Of a stretch of 64,000 nt of DNA, positions 7,844 to 16,824 are shown one piece after another. Under the pieces are notes generated by a model. The model had not been told where the DNA came from and searched no databases. It saw nothing but the letters and a program-made list of their open reading frames with translations. A program made the position numbers and the translations under genes. Positions within the stretch are counted from its first letter, which is position 1; every line of letters begins with the position of its first letter. This stretch comes from Novipirellula aureliae (GTDB taxonomy: Bacteria > Planctomycetota > Planctomycetia > Pirellulales > Pirellulaceae). Where the stretch lies: assembly GCF_007860185.1 (NCBI RefSeq), contig NZ_SJPY01000004.1:62001-126000 (forward strand). The letters are read 5' to 3'.

Positions 7844-9724
7844 ATGAACCCGTTTTTCCAAAGCCCATTGCCAATCTGTCTCGGCTCTTTGCTCATGATC
7901 ATGATGCCGGCCCAGCCGGCGCCCGCAGCGAACCCGGTTTCGATTCCTGGGGCTCCCCATTTGTTGCCCGAGGACACATTGCTATACGCCCGTTTGGATA
8001 GCGCGGATGAATTTCGGGAGACATTGTCAGAATCTTCACTGGGCCGAATGCTCGCTGACCCAAAACTAAAACCGTTTGCTGGCGACATCTATCAAACGCT
8101 AAGAGAACTGTTTGCTCAGTTCGGAGACGAGGTTGGCTTATCGCTTGACGAATTGTTGGCGATCCCCAGCGGCCAAGTTGCGATGGCGATGATGCCCGGA
8201 AACGTGGTCACTGAATCATCGGATACCGCCGCGAACGAAGGAGCAAAGAGGGACGAATCCGAAGAGGCAATTCGTCGTCGAATCGCCCGGAGACGACGTG
8301 AACAAAACGCAATCGCTGGATTGTTCATGGTCGATGCTGGAGAGAAGGTTGCCGATTTGCTCTCACTCGTCGACCGATTGGAAGCTCGATTGATTGAGTC
8401 AGGCTATGTTCGTCGCACGAGCAGGTTGGAGAAAATCGAACTGGTGCGACTGATGCCACCGCGTCCAGGCCGTCCGGAGATCGAGTACTTTCAAAATCAA
8501 GATGTCATCGTCTTGGGGGTCGGACACGAAACAGCGGGAAAGGCACTCGACCAATGGCTCGGCCACAGTGACGAACCGACGCTGGCGGACAATGTAAACT
8601 TTGGCAACGCCATGTCTCGTTGTATTGGGGCCGAATCAACTCGCCCTCAATTCACGTTCTATGCGGATCCCTATCATGTGGTCGAACGAGTCGTCAAGCG
8701 AGGGACGGCAGCCGTTTTCGTATGGCCGATTCTTGAGGATCTCGGAATTGGCAAAATTCGCGGCATTGGTGGTAGCACCTTTCACGGTGGTGAGATGTTT
8801 GAATCGATCTCTCATCTTCATCTACTGATCGATACTCCGCGCGACGGATTTCTTGGTTTGATTCGGCCTGAAACCGGTGACATCATGCCTCCGGATTGGG
8901 TTCCCGCCGACGTAACCGCTTACACCACCGTCCATTGGAATTTTGAAAAGGCATACGAAAACCTCGACAAGATCCTTGCGCTCTTTCAAGGCGAGGAGCC
9001 ACTCAAACGGTTCGTGGAGGATCCACTTGAAAACGCGACTCGCCTGCAGGTCAACGAGGATATCCTGCAAAACCTATCGGGCCGTTACGCCAGTACGACT
9101 TGGTTGGAAACGCCGGTCAAACTAAACAGCCAAGTCACGGCGTACGGATTCGAGTTGAAAGACGCCGAGAGTGCCAAGAGTGCGATCGCTCGTTTTCGTA
9201 AAATGAAACCAAATGTACTGAAGGTCGAAACCGTGGCAGGTTCGGTGATCTACAGTTTCCCGAGTCGGCGACCGGTTCCCGATTCGTTTCGCCAACCATC
9301 GCCTGGGATCGTCATTTTGGGAACATGGATTGTTTTTAGCGACAGCCGCGTCTTTTTGGAACGAATCATCCGAGCGAACGAGAGTGGGACGCCACGATTG
9401 GCGACAGAACCCGATTTTGATTTGGTGGTGAGTGAACTGGGCGGGAAGCTGGATGGCGAAAAACCGTTTATGGTTTCATTTGTTCGCGGTGCCGATTATT
9501 TCCGCCAGTTCTATGAGTTGGCCAAAGCAGACGATTCGAGAAAGTTTTTGCGGACGCAGGGCGAAAAGAGTTCGGCGGCGAAACAGTTTTCGGAGTTATT
9601 GGAACGGAACCAATTGCCTCCTTACGAGGAATTTCGCCAATACTTTGCACCGGGCGGGGTGTTCGGCTACAACGAGCCGACCGGAATTCATTTCGGTTCG
9701 TTCAGCCTAAAACCAACCAAATGA
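7844..9724 (+). CDS. Large secreted protein of unknown function
   Basis: A 626-residue protein with a signal peptide over about 1-29 (ICLGSLLMIMMPAQPAPAA). After it comes LLPEDTLLYARLDSADEFRE, a layout also seen in large exported planctomycete proteins of the DUF3352 kind, in which a beta-rich module is repeated. A basic, charged stretch lies near 145-160 (IRRRIARRRREQ). No catalytic motif, transmembrane helix or metal site was recognised in the mature part. It is a single gene divergent from the BON-domain gene, with repeats downstream. It is probably periplasmic or surface-exposed; its role is not known. Confidence 0.75.
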   Translation: MNPFFQSPLPICLGSLLMIMMPAQPAPAANPVSIPGAPHLLPEDTLLYARLDSADEFRETLSESSLGRMLADPKLKPFAGDIYQTLRELFAQFGDEVGLSLDELLAIPSGQVAMAMMPGNVVTESSDTAANEGAKRDESEEAIRRRIARRRREQNAIAGLFMVDAGEKVADLLSLVDRLEARLIESGYVRRTSRLEKIELVRLMPPRPGRPEIEYFQNQDVIVLGVGHETAGKALDQWLGHSDEPTLADNVNFGNAMSRCIGAESTRPQFTFYADPYHVVERVVKRGTAAVFVWPILEDLGIGKIRGIGGSTFHGGEMFESISHLHLLIDTPRDGFLGLIRPETGDIMPPDWVPADVTAYTTVHWNFEKAYENLDKILALFQGEEPLKRFVEDPLENATRLQVNEDILQNLSGRYASTTWLETPVKLNSQVTAYGFELKDAESAKSAIARFRKMKPNVLKVETVAGSVIYSFPSRRPVPDSFRQPSPGIVILGTWIVFSDSRVFLERIIRANESGTPRLATEPDFDLVVSELGGKLDGEKPFMVSFVRGADYFRQFYELAKADDSRKFLRTQGEKSSAAKQFSELLERNQLPPYEEFRQYFAPGGVFGYNEPTGIHFGSFSLKPTK

Positions 9725-9767
9725 CTGCCGTGTTAGTGCAGGGTGGTTTTTGTTAAAGTGAATAGCG

Positions 9768-9938
9768 CACCTCCGTAGCCGCGTCTCTCCGAGACGCGAA
9801 CCCGAGGCGCAAACAACCCGCACCTCCGTAGCCGCGTCTCTCCGAGACGCGAACCCGAGGCACAAACAACCCGCATTTCCGTAGCCGCGTCTCTCCGAGA
9901 CGCGAAATCCCCGTGCCTCGGAGAGGCACGGCTACGGA
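9768..9938. repeat. 53-bp tandem repeat carrying dispersed hairpins
   Basis: Two full 53-bp units (9768-9820 and 9821-9873) and a partial third each contain GTAGCCGCGTCTCTCCGAGA followed by CGCG, a hairpin with 7-bp arms. At 9911-9937 an inverted relative (CCGTGCCTC-GGA-GAGGCACGG, then CTACGG) closes the array. The same core occurs at 1165-1328 and 44766-44867. It lies between the secreted protein and the next gene and could form strong RNA structure there. Confidence 0.9.
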
Positions 9939-9977
9939 TCTACCGCTACTCACCAAGAACGAAAGCTAATTTGACTC

Positions 9978-11549
9978 GTGCAAAACGACACCCTTGGATC
10001 GTTACTCGGCCCCGAAGCTGACCCCGTTGCGGCGGGCTGGCGATTGCGTGAAATCGCTGAAAGTAACCAGCACGACGGGGCTGGCCTGATCGCTGAACTG
10101 TTGCAGCAGCCTGGCATCGTGGGCCGCAGTGATCCAGCGATTCTGGGCGGTTTATTGCATTTGATTCACACGCTTTTGATGCGATCCGACACCGGTTTGG
10201 CCAACCTTGATCCGAATCAGGTAGCGCGTCTGCATGACATCCTGCCTGTCGGGGCATCGAATAAACACTTGCTATTGCATCTATTGGCAATGCTTCGAAG
10301 TCAGGAATCGCTTGCGCTTTTGATCGAGAAGATGACGTCATCGCCGCCTCGCAAATGGATCGAAGCGGCTCAGGCAATCAGTCCTCTGATGCAGCATTTG
10401 GATTGGAAGACGAATTGGGTCTTTCCGCAAATACTCGATTGCCTTGAATTCCCCTCGCTTGCCGCTCCGACACTCGATTTGGCCAACTACTTGGTTCGCA
10501 GCGGCGGCGTCGATCCTCATCCGGCTCGCGAAAAACTACCCGTGCTGAATCTGTTGCTCGGTGAAGTCAGCGGCCGGTTGGCTCGTTTCGAAGAAAACCC
10601 TCGCGAATTTGGCGATGATGTAGAAACGGTTCAGGCGACACTTGGTGAGGCGGTCGCATTGGCGGTTTCGTTGTGTGATACGCTTAGCTTGATCGGCGAT
10701 CCCTCGTCGATCGGCAAACTGAACCAAACGATCGATTTGAAACACCGGCGCGTCCAATGCGAGGCCGCCGGAGCACTCGCGAAACTTGGCGACGAAGACG
10801 GAAAAAAACGGTTATTGGAATTGACCAAAGATCCCGCGGCAAGATTAAGAGCGGTTCACTACGCCGACGAACTCGGGTTGGGCGACAGCGTCGACGAATC
10901 GGTCCGCTCCGATACCGCCACGGCGGAGGCGGAAATGTCACTATGGTTGACTCAACCCCAACAGATGGGCGTGCCACCGACATCGGTTGAAGTCGTCGAC
11001 ACGCGGCGTCTGCTTTGGCCGAGTTTCACCAACCCGGTTGACGTTCATTTGGTGAGGTTCGAGTATTCGTTTGGCGATAAAACGTACAGTAACGTTGGGA
11101 TGACGGGGCCCGTCGTGTTTGCGATGAGTGCGGATGTGGCGGATATGCCCATTGATGACATCTATGCGATCTACGCAGGCTGGCATGCCGAACACGCCGA
11201 AATCTTCACCGTCGCAGCCGACCAGTTCAATGCGGCTCAGCGGCGAGCGATGGAGCAGTTCGAAAAACATCTCAACCAACTTGGTTATGAATCGATCAAA
11301 CCAGCGTTGTTAGGTTTTTTCTTGGATGAACAAGCGGGCGTCATGACCGCGGAGCGAGATGGGACGGCATGTGTCGTCGTGACCGACGGGCTCGAAACCA
11401 TCGATCAACCAACCGCCGGTCGGCTGCGTCCCTTGAACCCCGGTGATCTGTTTAATCTGTACAAAGGTCGAAAGATGTTGCGAACGTTTAATCCATCAGC
11501 TGGGATTGCCGATTTTAATGAACCGGATGACGCTTCCAATGACGATTAA
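9978..11549 (+). CDS. HEAT-repeat-like protein, first gene of an ESX-like locus
   Basis: A 523-residue soluble protein of unknown function. Residues about 20-300 are almost all helical, with short hydrophobic helices in pairs; the clearest repeat is RVQCEAAGALAKLGDEDGKK near 255-275, typical of HEAT/armadillo scaffolds. Residues about 325-480 form a distinct alpha/beta domain (VDVHLVRFEYSFGDKTYSNV, then VAADQFNAAQRRAMEQFEKH), and the tail is acidic. There is no signal peptide. A GTG at 9978 is the likely start since no ATG lies upstream in frame. Its 3' end overlaps the next gene, followed by the FtsK-like ATPase, so it may be a cytosolic adaptor or chaperone for that machine. This role is inferred from position only. 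Confidence 0.7.
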   Translation: MQNDTLGSLLGPEADPVAAGWRLREIAESNQHDGAGLIAELLQQPGIVGRSDPAILGGLLHLIHTLLMRSDTGLANLDPNQVARLHDILPVGASNKHLLLHLLAMLRSQESLALLIEKMTSSPPRKWIEAAQAISPLMQHLDWKTNWVFPQILDCLEFPSLAAPTLDLANYLVRSGGVDPHPAREKLPVLNLLLGEVSGRLARFEENPREFGDDVETVQATLGEAVALAVSLCDTLSLIGDPSSIGKLNQTIDLKHRRVQCEAAGALAKLGDEDGKKRLLELTKDPAARLRAVHYADELGLGDSVDESVRSDTATAEAEMSLWLTQPQQMGVPPTSVEVVDTRRLLWPSFTNPVDVHLVRFEYSFGDKTYSNVGMTGPVVFAMSADVADMPIDDIYAIYAGWHAEHAEIFTVAADQFNAAQRRAMEQFEKHLNQLGYESIKPALLGFFLDEQAGVMTAERDGTACVVVTDGLETIDQPTAGRLRPLNPGDLFNLYKGRKMLRTFNPSAGIADFNEPDDASNDD

Positions 11550-11787
11550 ACTGGGACCGATTCGGGATGCCGAGAACAAAATCCGGCGAGACTTTATCGA
11601 CTTTGCTAAACTTTGGGCAGAGGTTCGCGAAAGTTGGGTTGATGATCGCAGTCGCCAATTCGAACAAGAGCATCTGTCAAGTCTAGGGCCAAGTTTGAAT
11701 CGTTTCGCATCGGCAATGACAGAATTTTGCGAGGTCATTCGTCGTGCCGACGAGGCACTCGCGGACGATCAACATCGAGATCAATAG
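11527..11787 (+). CDS. Small WXG100-like helical protein
   Basis: An 86-residue protein (82 if ATG 11539 is used) that starts inside the end of the preceding gene, a sign of translational coupling. It is predicted to be two helices around a central turn, with the segment LWAEVRESWVDDRSRQFEQE at 25-44 (counting from 11539). The Trp33-Val-Asp35 followed by Phe41 and then a second helix LNRFASAMTEFCEVIRRADE matches the WXG100/ESAT-6 layout (W-x-G, later aromatic, long second helix), with Asp in place of Gly. WXG100 proteins are secreted as dimers by EccC-type ATPases, and such an ATPase is encoded nine bases downstream. The identification is by pattern and position. Confidence 0.65.
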   Translation: MTLPMTIKLGPIRDAENKIRRDFIDFAKLWAEVRESWVDDRSRQFEQEHLSSLGPSLNRFASAMTEFCEVIRRADEALADDQHRDQ

Positions 11788-11796
11788 ACGAAAACA

Positions 11797-14700
11797 ATGA
11801 CCATGAAAGACGCATCGGTAAGCCCCGCAGGATTGCTCGATCCCGCACGGCAAACGAGGTTGCTCGATGCCCTTCGCCAGCGTTTCGAATCGAGTGTTGC
11901 GGAGCATCGTGCGTTGATCGCCGATCATGCGCGCGCGAGCAAGCGAGAAGCCGAAGAATTTCAATCCATTCAAACAGCCAAAAAGAATGATTGTCGTTTG
12001 CTCCGACGTTCGACGCTTAGCGTTTGGGATGAATCCGAAGAGCAACTCGTTAGTGAGTACGAAACGTTTGCAATCGAGAACCGCAAACAACAATCGGAAC
12101 TTTTGGCTCACTTTCGTCGCAAAGCAGTCAAAGAAAAAGAAGCGATTGAACAAAAAGTGATCTCGCGGTGCCAAGCGATTGGGCACCAATACGAAAAGCA
12201 AAAACATCGGCCGATTGAAACACGTGATCGGGAAATTCAAAAAATCGACGACTCGCTGCAGTCGATTTATTCGACCGTGAGCGAAGCGAGAGAATTGACG
12301 ATCGCCCGACTCGACCATCTACCGCAATCGGACCCATCGGTTACTCCCGAAGGCGAACAGCCGATGACGCTACCCAAATCGGTTGACGAGGCAATCGAGC
12401 AAATCGCCTCGACGACCAAGCGTTGCCGAAACATTGTCGACGAGATGCGCCGCGGTGCAATTTCAAAACTGATCGATTCGTACTTGTTGCCCATTGTCGC
12501 GTTGGTGTTTTGTGTTCTCTGGTCACTGGGCGTCTATTTCTTCGTCCAGGACAAAAAAATACTTTGGGTTCTCACTGGCTTCACGATGATCGCCGTTTTG
12601 GGCTTCGTTGCATACCTGTTGTTAATGTGGCCGGTGAAGAAACAGACACGGCGGTTGTACCCCGTTGCCGAATGGTTATTGGCAGAAGCTGGGAAAAACG
12701 CCGATCGCGCCAAGGCGATTTCAACGAAAATCGCCAAAGATGCCTCTGCCGAATTGGTAAAAAAACGTGATACGCACTTAGCGGCCGCTGCGCAATGGAA
12801 GAACGAGCAATTGACCCAATTGGAGGCTGAGCTCGAAAAGCAACGTGATCAACAGCGAACGGCGCTCGATCAGTCGCTAGCGGAAAAAGATCAATGGTTC
12901 AAGTCCCACTACGCCCAGTTGGCCGAAACCATGCGAGTGAAAGCGGAAGCGGTCGCTGCGGAGATCACGCACAGCTTGGCCTCGACCGAGCAAATGATAT
13001 CGGAAAAGCGGACTCGGTTGGCCGAGTCCCGCTGGCAAGAACGGCGGCGGTTGATGCAGCGACTCGAGCAAGGGGTCCGCCGAGGACTCGCTCGCATCAG
13101 CAAGGCGACCGAATCGGTCGAGCATCGTTTTCCAGCTTGGCAAAATGTTCTTGCTTCGCCCTTGCCAGTCGATCTCAATCGCATCGACTATGTTCCCGTT
13201 GGAACCTTGAGCGTTGGTTCGAGCCTTGATGAAGTGTTGAATGAGCCAAACATCGATAATGATTCGGTTCTTGATTCGATCAGCGATCTATCGATCCCCG
13301 ATTCGTTGCCATTGGTACTGCACCGTCGTTTGCATAGCGGATTGGTCATTACCGCTCCGCCATCGCAACTCGATTCGGCGATCGATTTGGCTCATCAAGT
13401 GCTGTGGCGGTTACTCGCCGGCGCACCACCATCGCGATGCAAACTCACGCTACTCGACCCGCTCGGACGAGGCCAGAACTTTACAGGTTTTATGGCATTA
13501 GCGGATCACGATCCGTCAATCGTTGGCCATCGCGTGTGGACGAGCGATGCACAAATCAATGAGCGATTGGCCGAGCTGTCGCATCATGTCGAAGATGTAT
13601 TGCAGGTCAGTTTACGGGACCGTTTTGAACGGATCGAAGACTACAATGAATTAGCGGGGTCGATGGCGGAACCCTACCGCGCGGTCGCTGCGATCGGTTT
13701 TCCGGAGGGGGTGTCACGCGACGCCTACAAACATCTGTTAGCATTGATTGAAAGTGGCCTGCGCTGCGGCATCTATAGCATTTTGGTTTGCGATTCCTCG
13801 AAGCCATGGCCATCGGACATGCCGATGCCAAAATCGAACAAGATCTTGCAAATCGACATCGATTCCTCAGGCAGGTTTCATGTTGAGAAAGCGGGTTTGT
13901 CCGAGTTGGCGTTTCGTCCCTGTGAACCGCCGACCGACCGGATGCGTTCGCCGCTCGTCGAAAAGATCGGCTTAGCCGCCGTCGCCGCGTCACGAGTCGA
14001 AATTCCCCTCGGTAGTATTCTAAAAGAGGAGGATGCGGCATCGGGTTCGACCAGTGATGGGATCGCGATCGCGGTTGGTAGCCAAGGTGCCAACCGCTCG
14101 ATGTGTTTGGATTTGGGCGAAGGGGTTCGCCAACATGTACTGATCGCTGGGAAAACCGGTTCGGGAAAGAGCACGCTTCTGCATGCGATCATTACATCGG
14201 GCGCCTACCGATACACGCCCGATGAACTTCAGTTTTATCTGCTGGACTTTAAGAAAGGGGTTGAGTTCAAACCGTACGCCGACGCCAGTTTTCCTCACGC
14301 TCGCGTGATTGGCATCGAAAGTGAGCGTGAGTTTGGGCGAAGTGTGTTGCAACGTCTCGATGGCGAATTGCAACTTCGTGGTGAGCAATTCCGTGCCGCT
14401 GGCGTGCAAGAGCTTGGCGAATACCGACGTGCCAGCGGCAATGCGATGCCGCGAATTATGTTGGTCGTCGACGAATTCCAAGAGTTGTTCATGCGCGACG
14501 ATCGATTGGCGGGCGATTGTGCGATGCTGCTCGACCGCTTGGTTCGTCAAGGTCGTTCGTTTGGGATGCACGTGGTACTGAGCAGCCAATCGTTGGCCGG
14601 TGCCTATTCGCTACCTCGAGCAACGCTCGGGCAAATGGCCGTCCGGATTGCGATGCAGTGCAGTGAATCGGATGCCGCTTTGATTCTTGCCGATGACAAC

Positions 14701-15702
14701 ACCGCCGCTCGCTTGATCGCCCGCCCCGGTGAAGCGATCTACAACGACGCAGGTGGTTTGATCGAAGGCAATCAACCATTCCAAGTGGCGTGGCTATCAT
14801 CAGCAGAGCATCGCGAACTGCTTGCGTCCATCGCGGATCGTGATGCGGAGTATGTGAAGTCATTGCCGCCAGCGGTTGTGTTTGAAGGGAACCGTCCATG
14901 CCGTTGGACACCGGCACTGGCCAAGGCGATCTACCCGGCTAATCTTTCTCAGGACAAATCGTTGTACGGACTGCTCGGCGAAGCGGTTGAGATCGGGCCC
15001 CCCGTAGCGATCCGATTAACTCGCGACACAGGCCGAAATGTCTTGATCATCGCGCCACCCGAATCGCGAAGTAGTGTCATCGCAACTTGTATCGCTGGAT
15101 TCCAGCACAGCGACCCGCGTTTAGAACTTGTTTACTACGACGGCAACCGAGTCGATGAAGGAGAAACCTTGAGGCCGTGGCTTGATGAATGCGGGATCGA
15201 TTTCAAGAGCATCAAAATGAGAGATTCGGAAGCTGAATTGGTCCGCATCAGTGAACGGGTGAAATCACGTATGGATGACGAAGCCGACCATTCGCCGCTT
15301 GTCCTCGTGATCGATCCGCTGGAACGGTTCCGTGACCTTCGCCAAGAGGAATCATTCAATTTTTCCCTCGATGCGGCGGCCGGTTCCGTCAGTGGAGCGG
15401 CGGCACTCCAGCAGGTGCTTCGCGACGGACCAGCGGTGAATGTGTTTTGCATCGTTGTTTGTGGATCGACCGAGACGTTGTCACGTTGGTTGCCCCGGGC
15501 CAACCAACATGATCTGGAACTGCGGATTCTAGGACGAATGAACGCGTCCGATTCGTCGCTATTAATCGACACACCCATCGCAGCAGAGTTGTCGGCGGCA
15601 ACCATGCTCTCTTACGATGATACGGATGGTCGAATCGCCAAATTCCGTCAGTGTGATTTGCCAGATGCCAAAGTGGTCCGCCAGTGGCTCGAAAACCGAT
15701 AG
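11797..15702 (+). CDS. Membrane FtsK/SpoIIIE (EccC-like) ATPase
   Basis: A 1,301-residue protein. Residues about 25-190 are coiled coil; two membrane helices follow at about 229-247 and 255-277; a second coiled coil runs over about 300-450. The rest holds three RecA-like units: a degenerate one at about 510-740 (LVITAPPSQ in place of a P-loop), a complete one with Walker A GKTGSGKST at 785-793 and Walker B LVVDEF around Asp892-Glu893, and a degenerate one from about 1078 (LIIAPPESRSS; LVLVIDPLERF). Three tandem ATPase units after two membrane helices is the plan of EccC/EssC, the motor of type VII secretion, rather than of FtsK, which has one and a DNA-binding gamma domain. It is nine bases after the WXG100-like gene. 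A chromosome or DNA translocase is the alternative. Confidence 0.8.
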   Translation: MTMKDASVSPAGLLDPARQTRLLDALRQRFESSVAEHRALIADHARASKREAEEFQSIQTAKKNDCRLLRRSTLSVWDESEEQLVSEYETFAIENRKQQSELLAHFRRKAVKEKEAIEQKVISRCQAIGHQYEKQKHRPIETRDREIQKIDDSLQSIYSTVSEARELTIARLDHLPQSDPSVTPEGEQPMTLPKSVDEAIEQIASTTKRCRNIVDEMRRGAISKLIDSYLLPIVALVFCVLWSLGVYFFVQDKKILWVLTGFTMIAVLGFVAYLLLMWPVKKQTRRLYPVAEWLLAEAGKNADRAKAISTKIAKDASAELVKKRDTHLAAAAQWKNEQLTQLEAELEKQRDQQRTALDQSLAEKDQWFKSHYAQLAETMRVKAEAVAAEITHSLASTEQMISEKRTRLAESRWQERRRLMQRLEQGVRRGLARISKATESVEHRFPAWQNVLASPLPVDLNRIDYVPVGTLSVGSSLDEVLNEPNIDNDSVLDSISDLSIPDSLPLVLHRRLHSGLVITAPPSQLDSAIDLAHQVLWRLLAGAPPSRCKLTLLDPLGRGQNFTGFMALADHDPSIVGHRVWTSDAQINERLAELSHHVEDVLQVSLRDRFERIEDYNELAGSMAEPYRAVAAIGFPEGVSRDAYKHLLALIESGLRCGIYSILVCDSSKPWPSDMPMPKSNKILQIDIDSSGRFHVEKAGLSELAFRPCEPPTDRMRSPLVEKIGLAAVAASRVEIPLGSILKEEDAASGSTSDGIAIAVGSQGANRSMCLDLGEGVRQHVLIAGKTGSGKSTLLHAIITSGAYRYTPDELQFYLLDFKKGVEFKPYADASFPHARVIGIESEREFGRSVLQRLDGELQLRGEQFRAAGVQELGEYRRASGNAMPRIMLVVDEFQELFMRDDRLAGDCAMLLDRLVRQGRSFGMHVVLSSQSLAGAYSLPRATLGQMAVRIAMQCSESDAALILADDNTAARLIARPGEAIYNDAGGLIEGNQPFQVAWLSSAEHRELLASIADRDAEYVKSLPPAVVFEGNRPCRWTPALAKAIYPANLSQDKSLYGLLGEAVEIGPPVAIRLTRDTGRNVLIIAPPESRSSVIATCIAGFQHSDPRLELVYYDGNRVDEGETLRPWLDECGIDFKSIKMRDSEAELVRISERVKSRMDDEADHSPLVLVIDPLERFRDLRQEESFNFSLDAAAGSVSGAAALQQVLRDGPAVNVFCIVVCGSTETLSRWLPRANQHDLELRILGRMNASDSSLLIDTPIAAELSAATMLSYDDTDGRIAKFRQCDLPDAKVVRQWLENR

Positions 15703-16032
15703 CAGAGGTCGTCAAGACGAACGCTCACGGAATGGAATCGGCAAACAATGCACGGCAAGATGGGCTCGACAAAATCATTCCGCTAAACTTTTGTCTTGCA
15801 TTTCCTGCCTTTCCAAATGTGTTCTTTTGCCTAACCCGGAAACCAGGCGAGGTTCCTAAATCGGTTCTTTTGTTACCCCGTTTATCCGATACAGCCGTTG
15901 TTTTTCAAGCTGCCTAAGCGAGAGACAACAATCCGTGCAGCCATTCGGTTCGCGAGGACTAATTGCGACGTAGGGTTACGTTGGAGCGTCACGCTCTTTC
16001 CCAACCCTGAGTTATCAATCAAAGCCACGCTT
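15703..16032. other. Intergenic region before the J-domain gene
   Basis: About 330 bp with no supported gene. A small hairpin, GAGCGT-C-ACGCTC, lies at 15984-15996 and is followed by TTTCC, but this is too short to be a convincing terminator. An open frame enters the region upstream of 16033 but has no start signal or domain. Confidence 0.5.
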
Positions 16033-16569
16033 ATGTCGTCCCAAGAATTTGTGGACCATTACGAAGTGCTCGAAATCAGTCCGAACGCCAATTTGGCAAC
16101 GATCGAAAGAGTGTTTCGCTATTTGGCGAAAAAGTATCATCCGGATATCAACGAGGATCACGACGCTAGCCACTTCACCCGGTTGGTGGATGCATTCGAG
16201 ACGCTTCGCGAACCGGAAGCCCGCAAGGCATACGACGTTTCCCACCAACGGCATCAACAGGTCCAAGTCGAGCTTGTCGAAGGAGCCAATGCCGCAAGCG
16301 ACGACTGTTTAGAACGATACAAATTGTTGTCGCTTCTTTACGCCCAGCGAAGACGAAATTTCCAGAAGCCTGGGATCGGCTTGGGAACTCTGGAAACATT
16401 GGTCCCCTACACGCCCGAAGTGGTTCAGTTTCATATCTGGTATTTTCGCGAAAAAGGTTGGATCGGTCGCGAAGAGTGTGGCCAGTTGTCGATCACAGCT
16501 GCGGGCGTCGATTATATCGAAGCGTTCAACCAACCCACGGTCTCCGACCAATTGCGGTCAGAAAAATAG
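16033..16569 (+). CDS. J-domain protein with C-terminal winged-helix-like part
   Basis: A 178-residue protein. Residues 6-75 are a J domain, with DHYEVLEISPNANLATIERV, the invariant HPD in KKYHPDINEDHD, and FTRLVDAFETLREPEARKAYD; J domains stimulate Hsp70 (DnaK) ATP hydrolysis. The G/F, zinc-finger and substrate domains of full DnaJ are missing. Instead, residues about 100-170 read like a winged helix (LLYAQRRRNFQKPG, VVQFHIWYFREKGWIGREE, QLSITAAGVDYIEAF). The ATG at 16033 begins right at the J domain, while the open frame upstream to 15898 has no likely signal. It may bring DnaK to a specific client or to nucleic acid; no partner is adjacent. Confidence 0.8.
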   Translation: MSSQEFVDHYEVLEISPNANLATIERVFRYLAKKYHPDINEDHDASHFTRLVDAFETLREPEARKAYDVSHQRHQQVQVELVEGANAASDDCLERYKLLSLLYAQRRRNFQKPGIGLGTLETLVPYTPEVVQFHIWYFREKGWIGREECGQLSITAAGVDYIEAFNQPTVSDQLRSEK

Positions 16570-16769
16570 CGACGCACCGATTCGGCAATCATCGATACCG
16601 TTGGCATCAAATGGTACCGTACCGCCGCAAAGTATCAGCAAACGGTGAGTCAATGGGTGTCGTTGATTCGGGTTTGCGACATGGATAGGATCGGCAAGCA
16701 GAAACCGCATTTTTTTGCTAGGATGGTCAAGCCAGCGAGAAGGGAAAGTTGTCGCATAGAAAATGCCAG

Positions 16770-16805
16770 CTCTGAGACTGGCTCTGAGACTGGCTCTGAG
16801 ACTGG
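16770..16805. repeat. 12-bp tandem repeat, three units
   Basis: Three units of CTCTGAGACTGG lie head to tail just upstream of the phosphorylase start (16825). The array is within the likely 5' untranslated region. No function can be stated. Confidence 0.85.
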
Positions 16806-16824
16806 CACGAGATAAAGGAAAAAC

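Noticed and set aside
11683-12318. 211-residue minus-strand frame within the FtsK-like gene
   Set aside because: It is a long antisense frame over a clearly coding region of the ATPase with coiled-coil heptads. Such frames arise from codon bias.
14020-14589. 189-residue minus-strand frame across the ATPase P-loop
   Set aside because: It covers the Walker A and B region of the plus-strand gene, and has no features of its own.
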